From Bin87 sp034423115 (GTDB taxonomy: Bacteria; Chloroflexota; Dehalococcoidia; Lucifugimonadales; UBA3495), in NCBI GenBank assembly GCA_034423115.1, contig DAOUJD010000063.1, positions 1 through 64,000 of the forward strand: a stretch of DNA of 64,000 nt. Direction: 5' to 3'. Below, one piece after another: positions 10,600 through 18,601 of the stretch. The notes beneath the pieces are model-generated. The model searched no databases. It saw only the letters and a program-made list of their open reading frames with translations, and had not been told where the DNA came from. The translations under genes were made by a program, and so were the position numbers. Each line of letters begins with the position of its first letter. The first letter of the stretch is position 1.

Positions 10600-10627
10600 T
10601 TGGACTATAACCAAAACACGCTATAAC
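10600..10627 (+). promoter_or_regulatory. Possible promoter of the TPR gene
   Basis: TTGGAC (10600-10605), 16 bases, TATAAC (10622-10627). A second TATAAC overlaps at 10606-10611. If initiation is near 10634, the downstream ATG at 10696 would have the more usual leader length. Confidence 0.4.
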
Positions 10628-10644
10628 GCATTGAGGGACCGGCC

Positions 10645-11607
10645 ATGATAGTGCGCGAAAAACTGAGCTCTGGCCCCCGAGCGGGCAGGGGAACGATGAC
10701 GGCTGATCGATTCCGGATAAACCTGGGTAAAGAAGCGGTCAAACTCGCCCTGGATGGGGATTGGGTACGGGCCGCCGAACTCAATCGCGCGATTCTCGAG
10801 CTCTGCCCCGACGACTGTGAGGCCACGAACCGCCTGGCAAAAGCCCTGATGGAGTTGGCAGACTATTCGGAGGCCCGGAAAATCCTTGATGATCTCCTCG
10901 CCAGGCATCCGAACAACAATATCGCCCGGAAGAACCTGGTCCGCCTGGAAAAGTTGGAGACGGCCGGCTCGTCCCGTCCGAACGCGTCGTCCCATGTCGC
11001 AGGGTCGTCGCCAGTGTTTATCGAGGACGGCGGCAAGTCCTGCACCACGACGTTGCGGAGCACCAGCGACGCCACCGCTCTGGCGGATGTGGTGGGTGGC
11101 GATACAGTCGCGCTATCGGCCTCTGGGGATACGATAGTCGTCAATGCGGCAGACGGCAGGCAGTTGGGCACGGTTGAACCGCGGTTGGCGCGTAGGCTGC
11201 GCAAGCTGATCGCCGGCGGCAATCAATACAGCGCCGCGGTGGTAAGCATCAGCGGGGGCGCGGTGTCTATTGCAATTCGGGAGACGCAACAGCATCCGTC
11301 GCTGAGGAATGTGGTGTCCTTCCCTCCGCTGCGCCGCAGGGACGACGGTGAACCCGACCGCCAGGATTCGGAAACCGTGGTCGAAGAAGCGCCGGAGAAC
11401 GTCGAGGAAGCGAATCTGACGGTCGATTCCAGCGTGGAACCCGATCCGGAGCAGGAAGACGCTCTGCCAACCCTCGCCACCGACGAAATGGATGACGACG
11501 ACGCGGACGATTCCGACGCCGACGTGCCGGTACTGGACGCCGATGATGTTGAGAACGATCCGATACTGGAGATCGTGCCGCCGCAAGAAGAGGATGACTG
11601 GGAGTAG
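10645..11607 (+). CDS. TPR-like protein with acidic C-terminal tail
   Basis: 320 residues. Residues about 35-105 form two to three TPR-like helical hairpins (AAELNRAILELCPDD, YSEARKILDDLLARHPNN). Residues about 150-225 hold a small beta-rich module (GDTIVVNAADGRQLGTVEPR, GGNQYSAAVVSISGG) faintly like HIRAN-type domains. The last 90 residues are strongly acidic, with a D-rich run near 280. It is not membrane-bound and has no signal peptide. Two starts have ribosome sites: ATG 10645 (GAGGGA) and ATG 10696 (AGGGGA), the latter giving 303 residues. The function is unknown; a scaffold or nucleic-acid-associated role is speculative. It is convergent with the SagB-type gene. Confidence 0.75.
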   Translation: MIVREKLSSGPRAGRGTMTADRFRINLGKEAVKLALDGDWVRAAELNRAILELCPDDCEATNRLAKALMELADYSEARKILDDLLARHPNNNIARKNLVRLEKLETAGSSRPNASSHVAGSSPVFIEDGGKSCTTTLRSTSDATALADVVGGDTVALSASGDTIVVNAADGRQLGTVEPRLARRLRKLIAGGNQYSAAVVSISGGAVSIAIRETQQHPSLRNVVSFPPLRRRDDGEPDRQDSETVVEEAPENVEEANLTVDSSVEPDPEQEDALPTLATDEMDDDDADDSDADVPVLDADDVENDPILEIVPPQEEDDWE

Positions 11608-11624
11608 GGCGCTTGGGCGGAGCG

Positions 11625-13259
11625 TTACTCCTCCTGCCCTGCGCCCCGAGCCCGAGAGTCCAGGCTGACGGCGACCTGGGATCGGAATGGGCGCACGCGG
11701 TTCGGCGTGCCTGGGACACCCATGGGGACGACGAAAACCGCCGACTGGCCGGCGGCGTGGGGCGAGAAAAACTGCGTGACGCTGTCGTCGTAGAACGTGA
11801 GCCCCGTCGCGCCGAGACCCAGCGCGTGCATGCCAAGGTACAACCGGCCGCCGATGATGCCGGCGGCGGTCTGGGCCATGCGGTAGCCCCTCGCCCCTAG
11901 CGTGGAATCGATGGCGGCGAGGTCCGCGGTGATGAACGCGACTGCGGCGGCGTCGGCTGGCAATGCCTGCTCGAACCCCAGGTGGCCGGCCATCTCGCGG
12001 AAATCGCCTGATTTCAGCAGCCGCAAGCCGTTGTAGAACGGGTTGTAGTAGTACGCTCCGGGTTCCAACCCCTCCACCGCGCTGACGATGAAATACAGCC
12101 CCAGGGTTGGGCTGTGACCACCTTCCAAGCCGGCCGCGTCAATCGCGCTGCCGGCGGCGTCAACAACGGCGCGGAATGATTCCCAGGGGATGGGTGCTCG
12201 GGAGAAACGGCGGGCGGACCCGCGATATCGGATGCAGTCGCCGAGTGGAGAGGAGTCGAGGGCCGTCAGGTCAATGTCGCCGTCGAACGCGCCGTCGGTT
12301 CCCGAACGGAGGGGGCGGAAGGTATCGCCGGTGCCATCCAATTCGTCCTTTTCCGATTGCGACGCGTTGACCACCGCCTGGTTCCAACTCGCCAAATCCT
12401 CATGGGTGCGCAGGGGCGATGCGTCGTGGACTGCGGCGCTCATGGGGTAGTCGATGGCGCCGGCGGTGAGATCGTTGCTCTCCTGGGTCAGCGCGCCCGG
12501 AACATCGCCGGGGCCGTCGGGCAGCATGCCGTCCGGAGTTCCCACGGAGGCTACCAACGAAGGGGCTTCGGTGACGCCATCAATGCCGAAATACCCGGTT
12601 AGCATGCGGTCCACGAAACCGAAATTCAGCTTGATGGGCACGGATTCCGCGTTGGCCGTCGCCAGCAGGTTGGCGCCCACAGTTCCCAGGTCCCAGTAGC
12701 AATACCGGTAGCCACGTTCGCGGTATTTCCACGCGCTGCGCCAGAACACCGTGGTGAACACGAGCGTCGCCGGATACGCGGAATGGTCGCCGACGGCGCT
12801 GCCGACCCAACGGCGCAGGTCGCCATTCCGCAGGCGGGCGAGGGTGCAATCGCGGGGGTTGAAATGATAGACGCCGGCCCGTAGACCCTCCAGGTCGCCG
12901 CACACGACGTAAATTTCCGTGGGATACAGCGCGCCGGCGGATGCGGCGGCCCGGTAGTGGACTTCGCCATCGCTGAGTTGGCGGCGTCGGATCACGGCGG
13001 CGGAGTGGTATAACAGGCTGGTCAGCTTTTCCAGCGTGAGCGGTCCCGAAGAGTCGCCGGCGTGATCGCCCCGGATGGCGGCCAGCGTGGGCATCTGGGG
13101 CCCCGGCTGTTCGGCGACATTGGGCAGGCCGATGGCGCGGAGACCGGGATAGACCTTGTACAGCGGGGGCTTGTTGTCCAGGTTGATGTACTGGAGCTTG
13201 GTCGCCTCGTTGAACCGGAGGGCGATCCCGTCCTGTGTGCCGTTGCCTGTTGTCGCCAT
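11625..13259 (-). CDS. SagB/ThcOx-type nitroreductase-fold oxidoreductase, two domains
   Basis: 544 residues with two nitroreductase-like domains in tandem, about 80-270 (LLYHSAAVIRR, AASAGALYPTEIYVV) and about 345-525 (RYRGSARRFSR, GLYFIVSAVEGLEPGAYYYN). SagB-type enzymes are FMN oxidases that convert azolines to azoles in peptide natural products, but many stand-alone members have unknown substrates. No YcaO cyclodehydratase or precursor peptide is near. The chosen ATG at 13259 has GGAG nine bases upstream; a GTG at 13286 would add nine residues without a ribosome site. It is the last gene of the polA-lyase-folB group. Confidence 0.82.
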   Translation of the reverse strand: MATTGNGTQDGIALRFNEATKLQYINLDNKPPLYKVYPGLRAIGLPNVAEQPGPQMPTLAAIRGDHAGDSSGPLTLEKLTSLLYHSAAVIRRRQLSDGEVHYRAAASAGALYPTEIYVVCGDLEGLRAGVYHFNPRDCTLARLRNGDLRRWVGSAVGDHSAYPATLVFTTVFWRSAWKYRERGYRYCYWDLGTVGANLLATANAESVPIKLNFGFVDRMLTGYFGIDGVTEAPSLVASVGTPDGMLPDGPGDVPGALTQESNDLTAGAIDYPMSAAVHDASPLRTHEDLASWNQAVVNASQSEKDELDGTGDTFRPLRSGTDGAFDGDIDLTALDSSPLGDCIRYRGSARRFSRAPIPWESFRAVVDAAGSAIDAAGLEGGHSPTLGLYFIVSAVEGLEPGAYYYNPFYNGLRLLKSGDFREMAGHLGFEQALPADAAAVAFITADLAAIDSTLGARGYRMAQTAAGIIGGRLYLGMHALGLGATGLTFYDDSVTQFFSPHAAGQSAVFVVPMGVPGTPNRVRPFRSQVAVSLDSRARGAGQEE

Positions 13260-13300
13260 GTTGTCCATCTCCACGCCGCGAACCACGGCGCTTGCGGTTG

Positions 13301-13675
13301 TTAGCCAGTCCTGCTCCGGTAAATTTCGACCGCTGCCGAATCTATCACAGACCCTCGAATCGGCGGGCGGGGTTTTTGGACGCGCACGCGGACCGCTTCG
13401 ATCGAGGGATGTTGCTCCAACACGCCGTTGGCGATGGATCCGGCTGCCGCTTCCAGCAGATTGAGGGGTTCACCCTCCATTACGCTTTTGACCACCCGGT
13501 ACAGATGGGTGTAGCTCACGGTATCCGTCAGTCGGTCCGAGTGGGAGGCCGCGCTCAGGTCCAGTTCCGCCTCCAGATCCACGATGAATGGCTGACCCAG
13601 CGCGCGTTCTTCGGCGTTGACTCCGTGGAACCCGTAGAATTGCATCCCGCTGAGGATGACGCGGTCGGCGGACAT
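13301..13675 (-). CDS. folB: Dihydroneopterin aldolase
   Basis: 124 residues, the usual length. FolB cleaves dihydroneopterin to 6-hydroxymethyl-dihydropterin in folate synthesis. Visible signatures are the N-terminal DRVILSGMQFYGFHGVNAEE with the conserved FHGV..EE segment, DTVSYTHLYRVVKSVMEGEP, and NLLEAAAGSIANGVL with the conserved LLE. The C-terminal VQKPRPPIRGSVIDSAAVEI matches the family's KP....G.......I pattern. No other folate genes are adjacent; it lies 10 bases after the CitE-like gene. Confidence 0.93.
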   Translation of the reverse strand: MSADRVILSGMQFYGFHGVNAEERALGQPFIVDLEAELDLSAASHSDRLTDTVSYTHLYRVVKSVMEGEPLNLLEAAAGSIANGVLEQHPSIEAVRVRVQKPRPPIRGSVIDSAAVEIYRSRTG

Positions 13676-13685
13676 CGGCGCGACG

Positions 13686-14564
13686 CTACTCCGAGGCTGC
13701 GGTTTGCCGTTCGATTTCGGCCACCAGCGCCAGCAGGTTCTGTGCCCGTTTGACCACGGGGACGTCCACCATGCGCCCGTCGATGGACAGGGAGCCCCGG
13801 CCGGCGGCTTCGGCTTCTTCCCATGCTTCCATCACTCTTCTGGCGTAGGCGATGTCTTCGGGGTTGGGTGAGAACGTCTCGTTGATAATGTCGATCTGGG
13901 CTGGGTGAATGGCAAACTTGCCGGTGTAACCCATCTGTCGGGCGGCGCGAGCGTCCTTCCTCAGCCCGTCTGGGTCGCGGAAGCCGACGAACGGCCCGTC
14001 CAGCGCGGCGACGCCGGCGGCTTTGGCGGCTATTGCCACCGAGGAACGGGCGAAATAGCACTCCTCGCCGAAGTCGTTGCGGATGATGCCCATGTCGTTG
14101 GTATAGTCCTCACCGCCGAACGCAATGCCGGCCACCCGTGGGGATGCGGAGGCCATCTCATATACGTGGACAATCGCCATGGCGGTCTCAATCCATGGGA
14201 CCACGCGGATGTTGCCGGGGGAGATTCCGGCGTTGTTTTCCAGCGGCGCGAGCAGGCGGTCGACCTGTTGCAGGTCCCAGCGCGTATCCCCCTTGCCAAT
14301 GCTGATGCCGGCGAGGACTGGCGACACCACCGCGGACAGTTCGTCGGCGGTGAGGCCGGTGTCCAGCGAGTTGACGCGCACCATGACCCGCCGGCCGGCG
14401 GCGTGGAGTTTGGGTACCCACTCGCCGGCCATCTCGCAGGCTGCGCCTTTTTCGCCCGGGGGCACCGAATCCTCCAGGTCAACCATGACGATGTCGGCGT
14501 TGAACTCCAGGGCGCGTTCCAGCATGTTGGCGCGGTTGCCGGGAACGAACACCAAGCTGCGCAT
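13686..14564 (-). CDS. HpcH/HpaI aldolase-family CoA ester lyase (CitE-like)
   Basis: 292 residues. A TIM-barrel lyase of the citrate-lyase beta/malyl-CoA lyase group. Key stretches are RSLVFVPGNRANMLERAL, MVDLEDSVPPGEK (about 27-39, metal/acid residues), VRVNSLDT, VPWIETAMAIV and FGGEDYTNDMG, then GKFAIHPAQIDIIN. Such enzymes split or form beta-hydroxyacyl-CoA esters (for example malyl- or citramalyl-CoA). The exact ester is not evident, and the alpha and gamma subunits of citrate lyase are absent, so a stand-alone lyase is likely. The ATG at 14564 begins the conserved core; GTG 14573 is possible. Confidence 0.87.
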   Translation of the reverse strand: MRSLVFVPGNRANMLERALEFNADIVMVDLEDSVPPGEKGAACEMAGEWVPKLHAAGRRVMVRVNSLDTGLTADELSAVVSPVLAGISIGKGDTRWDLQQVDRLLAPLENNAGISPGNIRVVPWIETAMAIVHVYEMASASPRVAGIAFGGEDYTNDMGIIRNDFGEECYFARSSVAIAAKAAGVAALDGPFVGFRDPDGLRKDARAARQMGYTGKFAIHPAQIDIINETFSPNPEDIAYARRVMEAWEEAEAAGRGSLSIDGRMVDVPVVKRAQNLLALVAEIERQTAASE

Positions 14565-14637
14565 CAGATCCACAGGCGCTTTACCTCACAAACGGTTTGC
14601 TTGAATTGGCCGGCGGTAGCGGCGGGGATGAAGAGAA

Positions 14638-17430
14638 TCAGAAATCGCCCCAGGAGTGGCCGGATTTCACGTCCACCTTGAGAGTGACGTCCAGGTCCAG
14701 GGCCGCCGGCATTTCGTCCATCGCCAGCGCGGTCATGTGGTCCATCTCGTCCTCGGGCACCTCGAATACCAACTCGTCGTGCACCTGCAGGATCATCTTT
14801 GACCGCATTTGCTCGTTCTGCATCCGGGCCTGCACGTTGATCATGGCCTTCTTCATTATGTCGGCGGCGGTGCCCTGGATGGGCATGTTGATGGCCATGC
14901 GCTCGGCGGCGGCGCGGGTGTTGTGGTTGGTGGACTGGATGTCGGGGAAATATCGGCGGCGGCCCAGCAGGGTTTCGGCATACATGGTGGCCCGGGTTTG
15001 GTCTTTCACCGACTCCAGGTAGTCGTTGATGCCCGGGTACCGTGTTAGGTAGGTGTCGATGAAGTGGCGACCCTCCTCGCGGCTGAATCCCGTCTGTTGG
15101 GATATTCCATATGGGCCCAACCCGTAGATCACACCGAAGTTCAGCACCTTGGCGATGCGTCGCTGTTCGCCGTCCACCTCGTTGATGGTCACGTTGAACA
15201 TCTGGCTGGCGGTGGCGGCGTGAATGTCCTCGCCGCGCCGGAACGCTTCCAGCAACGATGGGTCCTGGGACAGGTGCGCCAGGACGCGAAGCTCGATCTG
15301 GGAGTAGTCGGCGGAGAGCAACTGGCACCCAGAGTCGGCGACGAAAGCGCGGCGCACCTGGCGTCCCAACTCCGTGCGGACGGGGATGTTCTGGAGGTTG
15401 GGGTCGCTGCTGCTGACCCGACCGGTCGCCGAACCCGTCTGGTGGTACGAGGTGTGGATGCGTCCGGTATTGGCGTTGACCATCTCGGGCAGGGCGTCGA
15501 CGTAGGTGGACTTCAGCTTGGAAACCTGGCGGTAGTCCAGGATCCGGTCCACCACAGGGTGCATGCCCTTGAGCGATTCCAGCGCGTTGGCGTCCGTCGA
15601 ATAACCGGACTTGGTGCGGCGCGTTTTGGGCAGCCCGAGTTCGCCGAACAGCAGGTCGCTGAGCTGCTTGGGAGAGTTGATGTTGACGCTGTGGCCGATG
15701 TCGCCGTACAGGTCGGTCTCGATCTGGTCAAGCTGCTCTTTCAGGTCCCGAGACATTTCGTGCAGGATGCCGGAATCCAGCCGGACGCCGGCGCGCTGCA
15801 TCTCGACCAGCACGGGGACAAGCGGGAGCTCGACGTTCGCCATCAGATCATTGAGCCCCTGGTGTCCCAGCAACGGCTCGAACTGCTGGCGCAGCCGCAA
15901 GGTGTAGTCGGCATCGGCGGCGGCATACGGCGCGCCGTCCTCGATAGGGACTTCGTTGAACGTTTTCTGCTTGGCTCCCCTGCCGATCAGATCGGTGATT
16001 TCGGTCATCTCGCGGCCCAGGATGGCGAGAGCCAATGGCTTGAGTCCCAGCCGATTGTTGCCCAACAGGTGCGCGGAGATCATGGTGTCGTGGTCGATCA
16101 CGCCGCGCGGGTCTATGCCGTAGTTGGCGAGCAACGTGAGGTCGTAGTTGGCGTTGTGGGCAACGCGGCTCATGCCCTCGGCGGTGAACAGCGGGCGCAC
16201 CGCGGCCAGGACCTCTTCCAGGGGAAGTTGCTGGCCTTCCCGATGCCCCACGGGGACGTACCACGCGGTGCCGTCGGGAACGGCGAAACTGAGGCCGGCC
16301 AACTCCGCGGCCATGGGATCGGTGCTGCTGGACTCGGTGTCGAACGCAAAGGAGCCGGCCGCGATGATCTGGTCGATCATGGCTTGCAGTTCGTCGGCGG
16401 ACGTGACGATGCGGTAGTCGGCGTCCGTCGCCGCGCCGCCATCCGAGGCCGCCGGCGCAGGGGCCTCCGCGTTGGGCGTAGCAGACGCCCACGGCGCGTC
16501 GGGTGAAGGCACGCGGCCCACGATGCTGTGGAACTCCAACGCGGTCATCAACGCGACGACGTTGGCCCGTTGGTAGTTGCCAAACTGGCAGGCGTCGAGA
16601 TCCAAGGTGGTCGGCGCATCGCAATCGATGGTGGTGAGCACGCGATACTCAAACGCGGCGTCCCGGTTGTTGGCAAGGCTGTTCTGGACTCGTTTCTGCG
16701 TTATCTCATCCAGGTGTTCGTAGATGCCTTCCAGCGTGTCGTAGGCGGTTAGCAGGGTGGTGGCCGTCTTGTCGCCCACGCTGGGCACGCCGGGGATGTT
16801 GTCCGATTTGTCGCCCACCAGCGCCTTGTAGTCAGGTTGCTGGGCGGCGGTGAGTCCTCCGTACCGCTCGGCGAGTTCCTCCTCACCTACGATGCGCCGG
16901 TCGCGTTCACTGCTGGCCAGATCGACCCGCACGCGGGGCGTGATCAACTGGAAGGTGTCGCGGTCGCCGGTGAGGATGATGGTCTCGACATCGGCGGCTT
17001 CAGCCTGGCGCGACAGGGTGCCGATGATGTCGTCCGCCTCCCAGCCGGGCAGTTCGTAGACGGGGACGGCGAATGCCGTCATCAGTTCCTTGACCCGGTC
17101 AAACTGGGGCCGCAGTTCCGCCGGCGTGGGAGGACGCTGTGCCTTGTATTCGGGGAACCGTTCGTGCCGAAAGGTGGGTGTCGGCGTGTCGAACGCGACG
17201 GCGACGTGGGTGGGCTGCCATTCGTTCAGGGCACGGAGGAAAACGCTGGCAAAGCCGTAGACACCCGTGACGTCCTCGCCGGTGGTGGAGACGGTCAGGT
17301 TGCGGCTGACGCTGATGGCCCGGAACGAGCGATGCACCATGGCGTGCCCGTCGATCAACAGCAGCAAGGGATTCTGTCTGACGGCGCCGCCAAACGACAT
17401 CGGCATGGACATCTGGCCGCTGTTCACCAT
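14638..17430 (-). CDS. polA: DNA polymerase I
   Basis: 930 residues. The 5'-nuclease domain (about 20-290) has LLLIDGHAMVHRSF, GWEADDIIGTL and GDKSDNIPGVPSVG. A 3'-5' exonuclease domain (about 330-510) keeps its three acidic motifs (FDTESSS, AHNANYDLTLL, YAAADADYTL), so proofreading should be active, unlike in Taq. The polymerase domain has motif A DYSQIELR (about 705), motif B RRIAKVLNFGVIYG (about 760) and motif C VHDELVFE (about 882). The ATG at 17430 is chosen because GGAGGTG lies just upstream; ATG 17445 would place that site inside the gene. It heads a minus-strand run with the lyase, folB and SagB-type genes. Confidence 0.98.
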   Translation of the reverse strand: MVNSGQMSMPMSFGGAVRQNPLLLLIDGHAMVHRSFRAISVSRNLTVSTTGEDVTGVYGFASVFLRALNEWQPTHVAVAFDTPTPTFRHERFPEYKAQRPPTPAELRPQFDRVKELMTAFAVPVYELPGWEADDIIGTLSRQAEAADVETIILTGDRDTFQLITPRVRVDLASSERDRRIVGEEELAERYGGLTAAQQPDYKALVGDKSDNIPGVPSVGDKTATTLLTAYDTLEGIYEHLDEITQKRVQNSLANNRDAAFEYRVLTTIDCDAPTTLDLDACQFGNYQRANVVALMTALEFHSIVGRVPSPDAPWASATPNAEAPAPAASDGGAATDADYRIVTSADELQAMIDQIIAAGSFAFDTESSSTDPMAAELAGLSFAVPDGTAWYVPVGHREGQQLPLEEVLAAVRPLFTAEGMSRVAHNANYDLTLLANYGIDPRGVIDHDTMISAHLLGNNRLGLKPLALAILGREMTEITDLIGRGAKQKTFNEVPIEDGAPYAAADADYTLRLRQQFEPLLGHQGLNDLMANVELPLVPVLVEMQRAGVRLDSGILHEMSRDLKEQLDQIETDLYGDIGHSVNINSPKQLSDLLFGELGLPKTRRTKSGYSTDANALESLKGMHPVVDRILDYRQVSKLKSTYVDALPEMVNANTGRIHTSYHQTGSATGRVSSSDPNLQNIPVRTELGRQVRRAFVADSGCQLLSADYSQIELRVLAHLSQDPSLLEAFRRGEDIHAATASQMFNVTINEVDGEQRRIAKVLNFGVIYGLGPYGISQQTGFSREEGRHFIDTYLTRYPGINDYLESVKDQTRATMYAETLLGRRRYFPDIQSTNHNTRAAAERMAINMPIQGTAADIMKKAMINVQARMQNEQMRSKMILQVHDELVFEVPEDEMDHMTALAMDEMPAALDLDVTLKVDVKSGHSWGDF

Positions 17431-17611
17431 TGGGGGCACCTCCATGCGCAGGCCGGGGCCTGCTGGGTCGTCCGCTGTACTGGGACGGCATTATACACAA
17501 GGCCAACCAGTAGGAACTCCGGCACGCGCAGGGCGACTGTCACCGTATCGCTGCGTTTCAGATGTGAACCAACCGGATTCGAACACGCGCTGTGCTAAAA
17601 TGCTGCTTGCC

Positions 17612-17929
17612 ATGCCGATGTACGAATACCGATGCAACGAGTGCGGCCAGCGCCAATCCAGGCTGGTTTACAGTTGGACTCCCGCCGATGGCTTGAACTG
17701 CAACAGTTGCGCCAGCGGAGACCTTTCCCGCCTGATGTCCGGGTTTTCGTTTCACCGCTCGTGGGGCGACAGCCTGAACTGGATGCCGGACAACGCTGCC
17801 GCCGACCTGGACGACGGTCATATCGGCAGCATCGATTCGCACATGGGCCGGATGAGCGAGGCTATGGGTGGAGTGGTGACGCCTGACTTCCACGAGCACC
17901 GCCACGAAATCAACCACCCGGACGGCTGA
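17612..17929 (+). CDS. FmdB-type zinc-ribbon protein (first copy)
   Basis: 105 residues starting MPMYEYRCNECGQ, the standard FmdB/CxxC_CxxC_SSSS beginning. A second cysteine pair, NCNSC (about 35-39), completes a zinc ribbon. The rest is polar with several histidines (HRSW, HMGRMSE, HEHRHEINH). FmdB proteins are putative regulators or metal chaperones; the function is not established. An in-frame ATG at 17600 would add MLLA, but the family start is MPxYEY. An extended -10, TGCTAAAAT (17593-17601), ends only 10 bases before the start, which hints at a very short leader. It is divergent from polA. A paralogue is at 18266. Confidence 0.85.
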   Translation: MPMYEYRCNECGQRQSRLVYSWTPADGLNCNSCASGDLSRLMSGFSFHRSWGDSLNWMPDNAAADLDDGHIGSIDSHMGRMSEAMGGVVTPDFHEHRHEINHPDG

Positions 17930-17936
17930 CGGCGGT

Positions 17937-18077
17937 ATGTCTATCCCGGAGGCCCAACTGAATTTAGCCAACGTTGCGTTAGCTCTTGGTATAATTCTGA
18001 CCGTCGTGCTGATCGTCAACGGCTTGCTGGATATGCCGGTCAAGTTGCGCGCGCTGTGGAGGTTGCGGCATAAATGA
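17937..18077 (+). CDS. Small single-pass membrane protein (46 aa)
   Basis: A 46-residue frame with ATG at 17937 and TGA at 18075-18077. Residues about 10-31 (LANVALALGIILTVVLIVNGLL) form one long hydrophobic segment. A basic tail follows (KLRALWRLRHK), so the C-terminus is expected in the cytoplasm. It begins 7 bases after the first FmdB stop, and its own stop overlaps the next small gene's start as ATGA. No homologue is recognised. Translational coupling and the membrane pattern argue that it is real. Confidence 0.6.
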   Translation: MSIPEAQLNLANVALALGIILTVVLIVNGLLDMPVKLRALWRLRHK

Positions 18078-18235
18078 GGCAGTGGCTAGTAGTGGGGTAC
18101 CTCGCGTTTGTCGCCGCAGTGGTGTCGTGGCTGCTGTTGGCAATCAGCTATGGTTTGGCTCCCCAATGTGCTGTCGGCGCCGAATGGGCCAGGGCGTCGT
18201 GTTTCCTGTTGCCCATGTGGCGTTTCTTTGCCTGA
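18074..18235 (+). CDS. Small membrane protein (53 aa)
   Basis: A 53-residue frame opening at ATG 18074 within the ATGA overlap and closing with TGA at 18233-18235. The N-terminal RQWLVVGYLAFVAAVVSWLL is a membrane segment (about residues 4-24). The second half has two cysteines (PQC, ASC) and ends in a hydrophobic/aromatic PMWRFFA. No family is recognised. It lies 30 bases before the second FmdB-type gene, so the order is zinc ribbon, two membrane peptides, zinc ribbon. Confidence 0.5.
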   Translation: MRQWLVVGYLAFVAAVVSWLLLAISYGLAPQCAVGAEWARASCFLLPMWRFFA

Positions 18236-18265
18236 GCTAAACCGGCTATGTGAGAAATTCACGTT

Positions 18266-18601
18266 ATGCCCATCTACGAATACCGGTGCCAGAAATGTCA
18301 GGCCGTTGAGTCGGTCTTCGTGCGTTCCATCAGCAGCCACGTGCCGCCAACCTGCTCAGCATGCGGCAACGACGCGATGGAGCGGCGGATGTCCACCTTC
18401 GCCATGGGCAAAACCGTCGCCGGAGTCCATGAAGCAAACCCGATGGGCGGCAGCAGCCGGGATTACTACAGCGACCCCCGTAACATCGGACGCAACGTTG
18501 AAGAGTCGTTTGCCCGCCACGGGGTCGACATGCCGGATTCGGTCCGGCAATCCATCGACGCCGCGCGCAGCGGCGAAACGCCGAAGGGATTGAACCTGTG
18601 A
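18266..18601 (+). CDS. FmdB-type zinc-ribbon protein (second copy)
   Basis: 111 residues starting MPIYEYRCQKC, with the second pair in TCSACG (about 31-35), giving a CxxC...CxxC zinc ribbon. The C-terminal half is an acidic/polar helix-rich tail with GRNVEESFARHGVDMPDSVR. It is a diverged paralogue of the copy at 17612. The stop overlaps the next gene as GTGA, so translation is probably coupled to thiE. Confidence 0.87.
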   Translation: MPIYEYRCQKCQAVESVFVRSISSHVPPTCSACGNDAMERRMSTFAMGKTVAGVHEANPMGGSSRDYYSDPRNIGRNVEESFARHGVDMPDSVRQSIDAARSGETPKGLNL

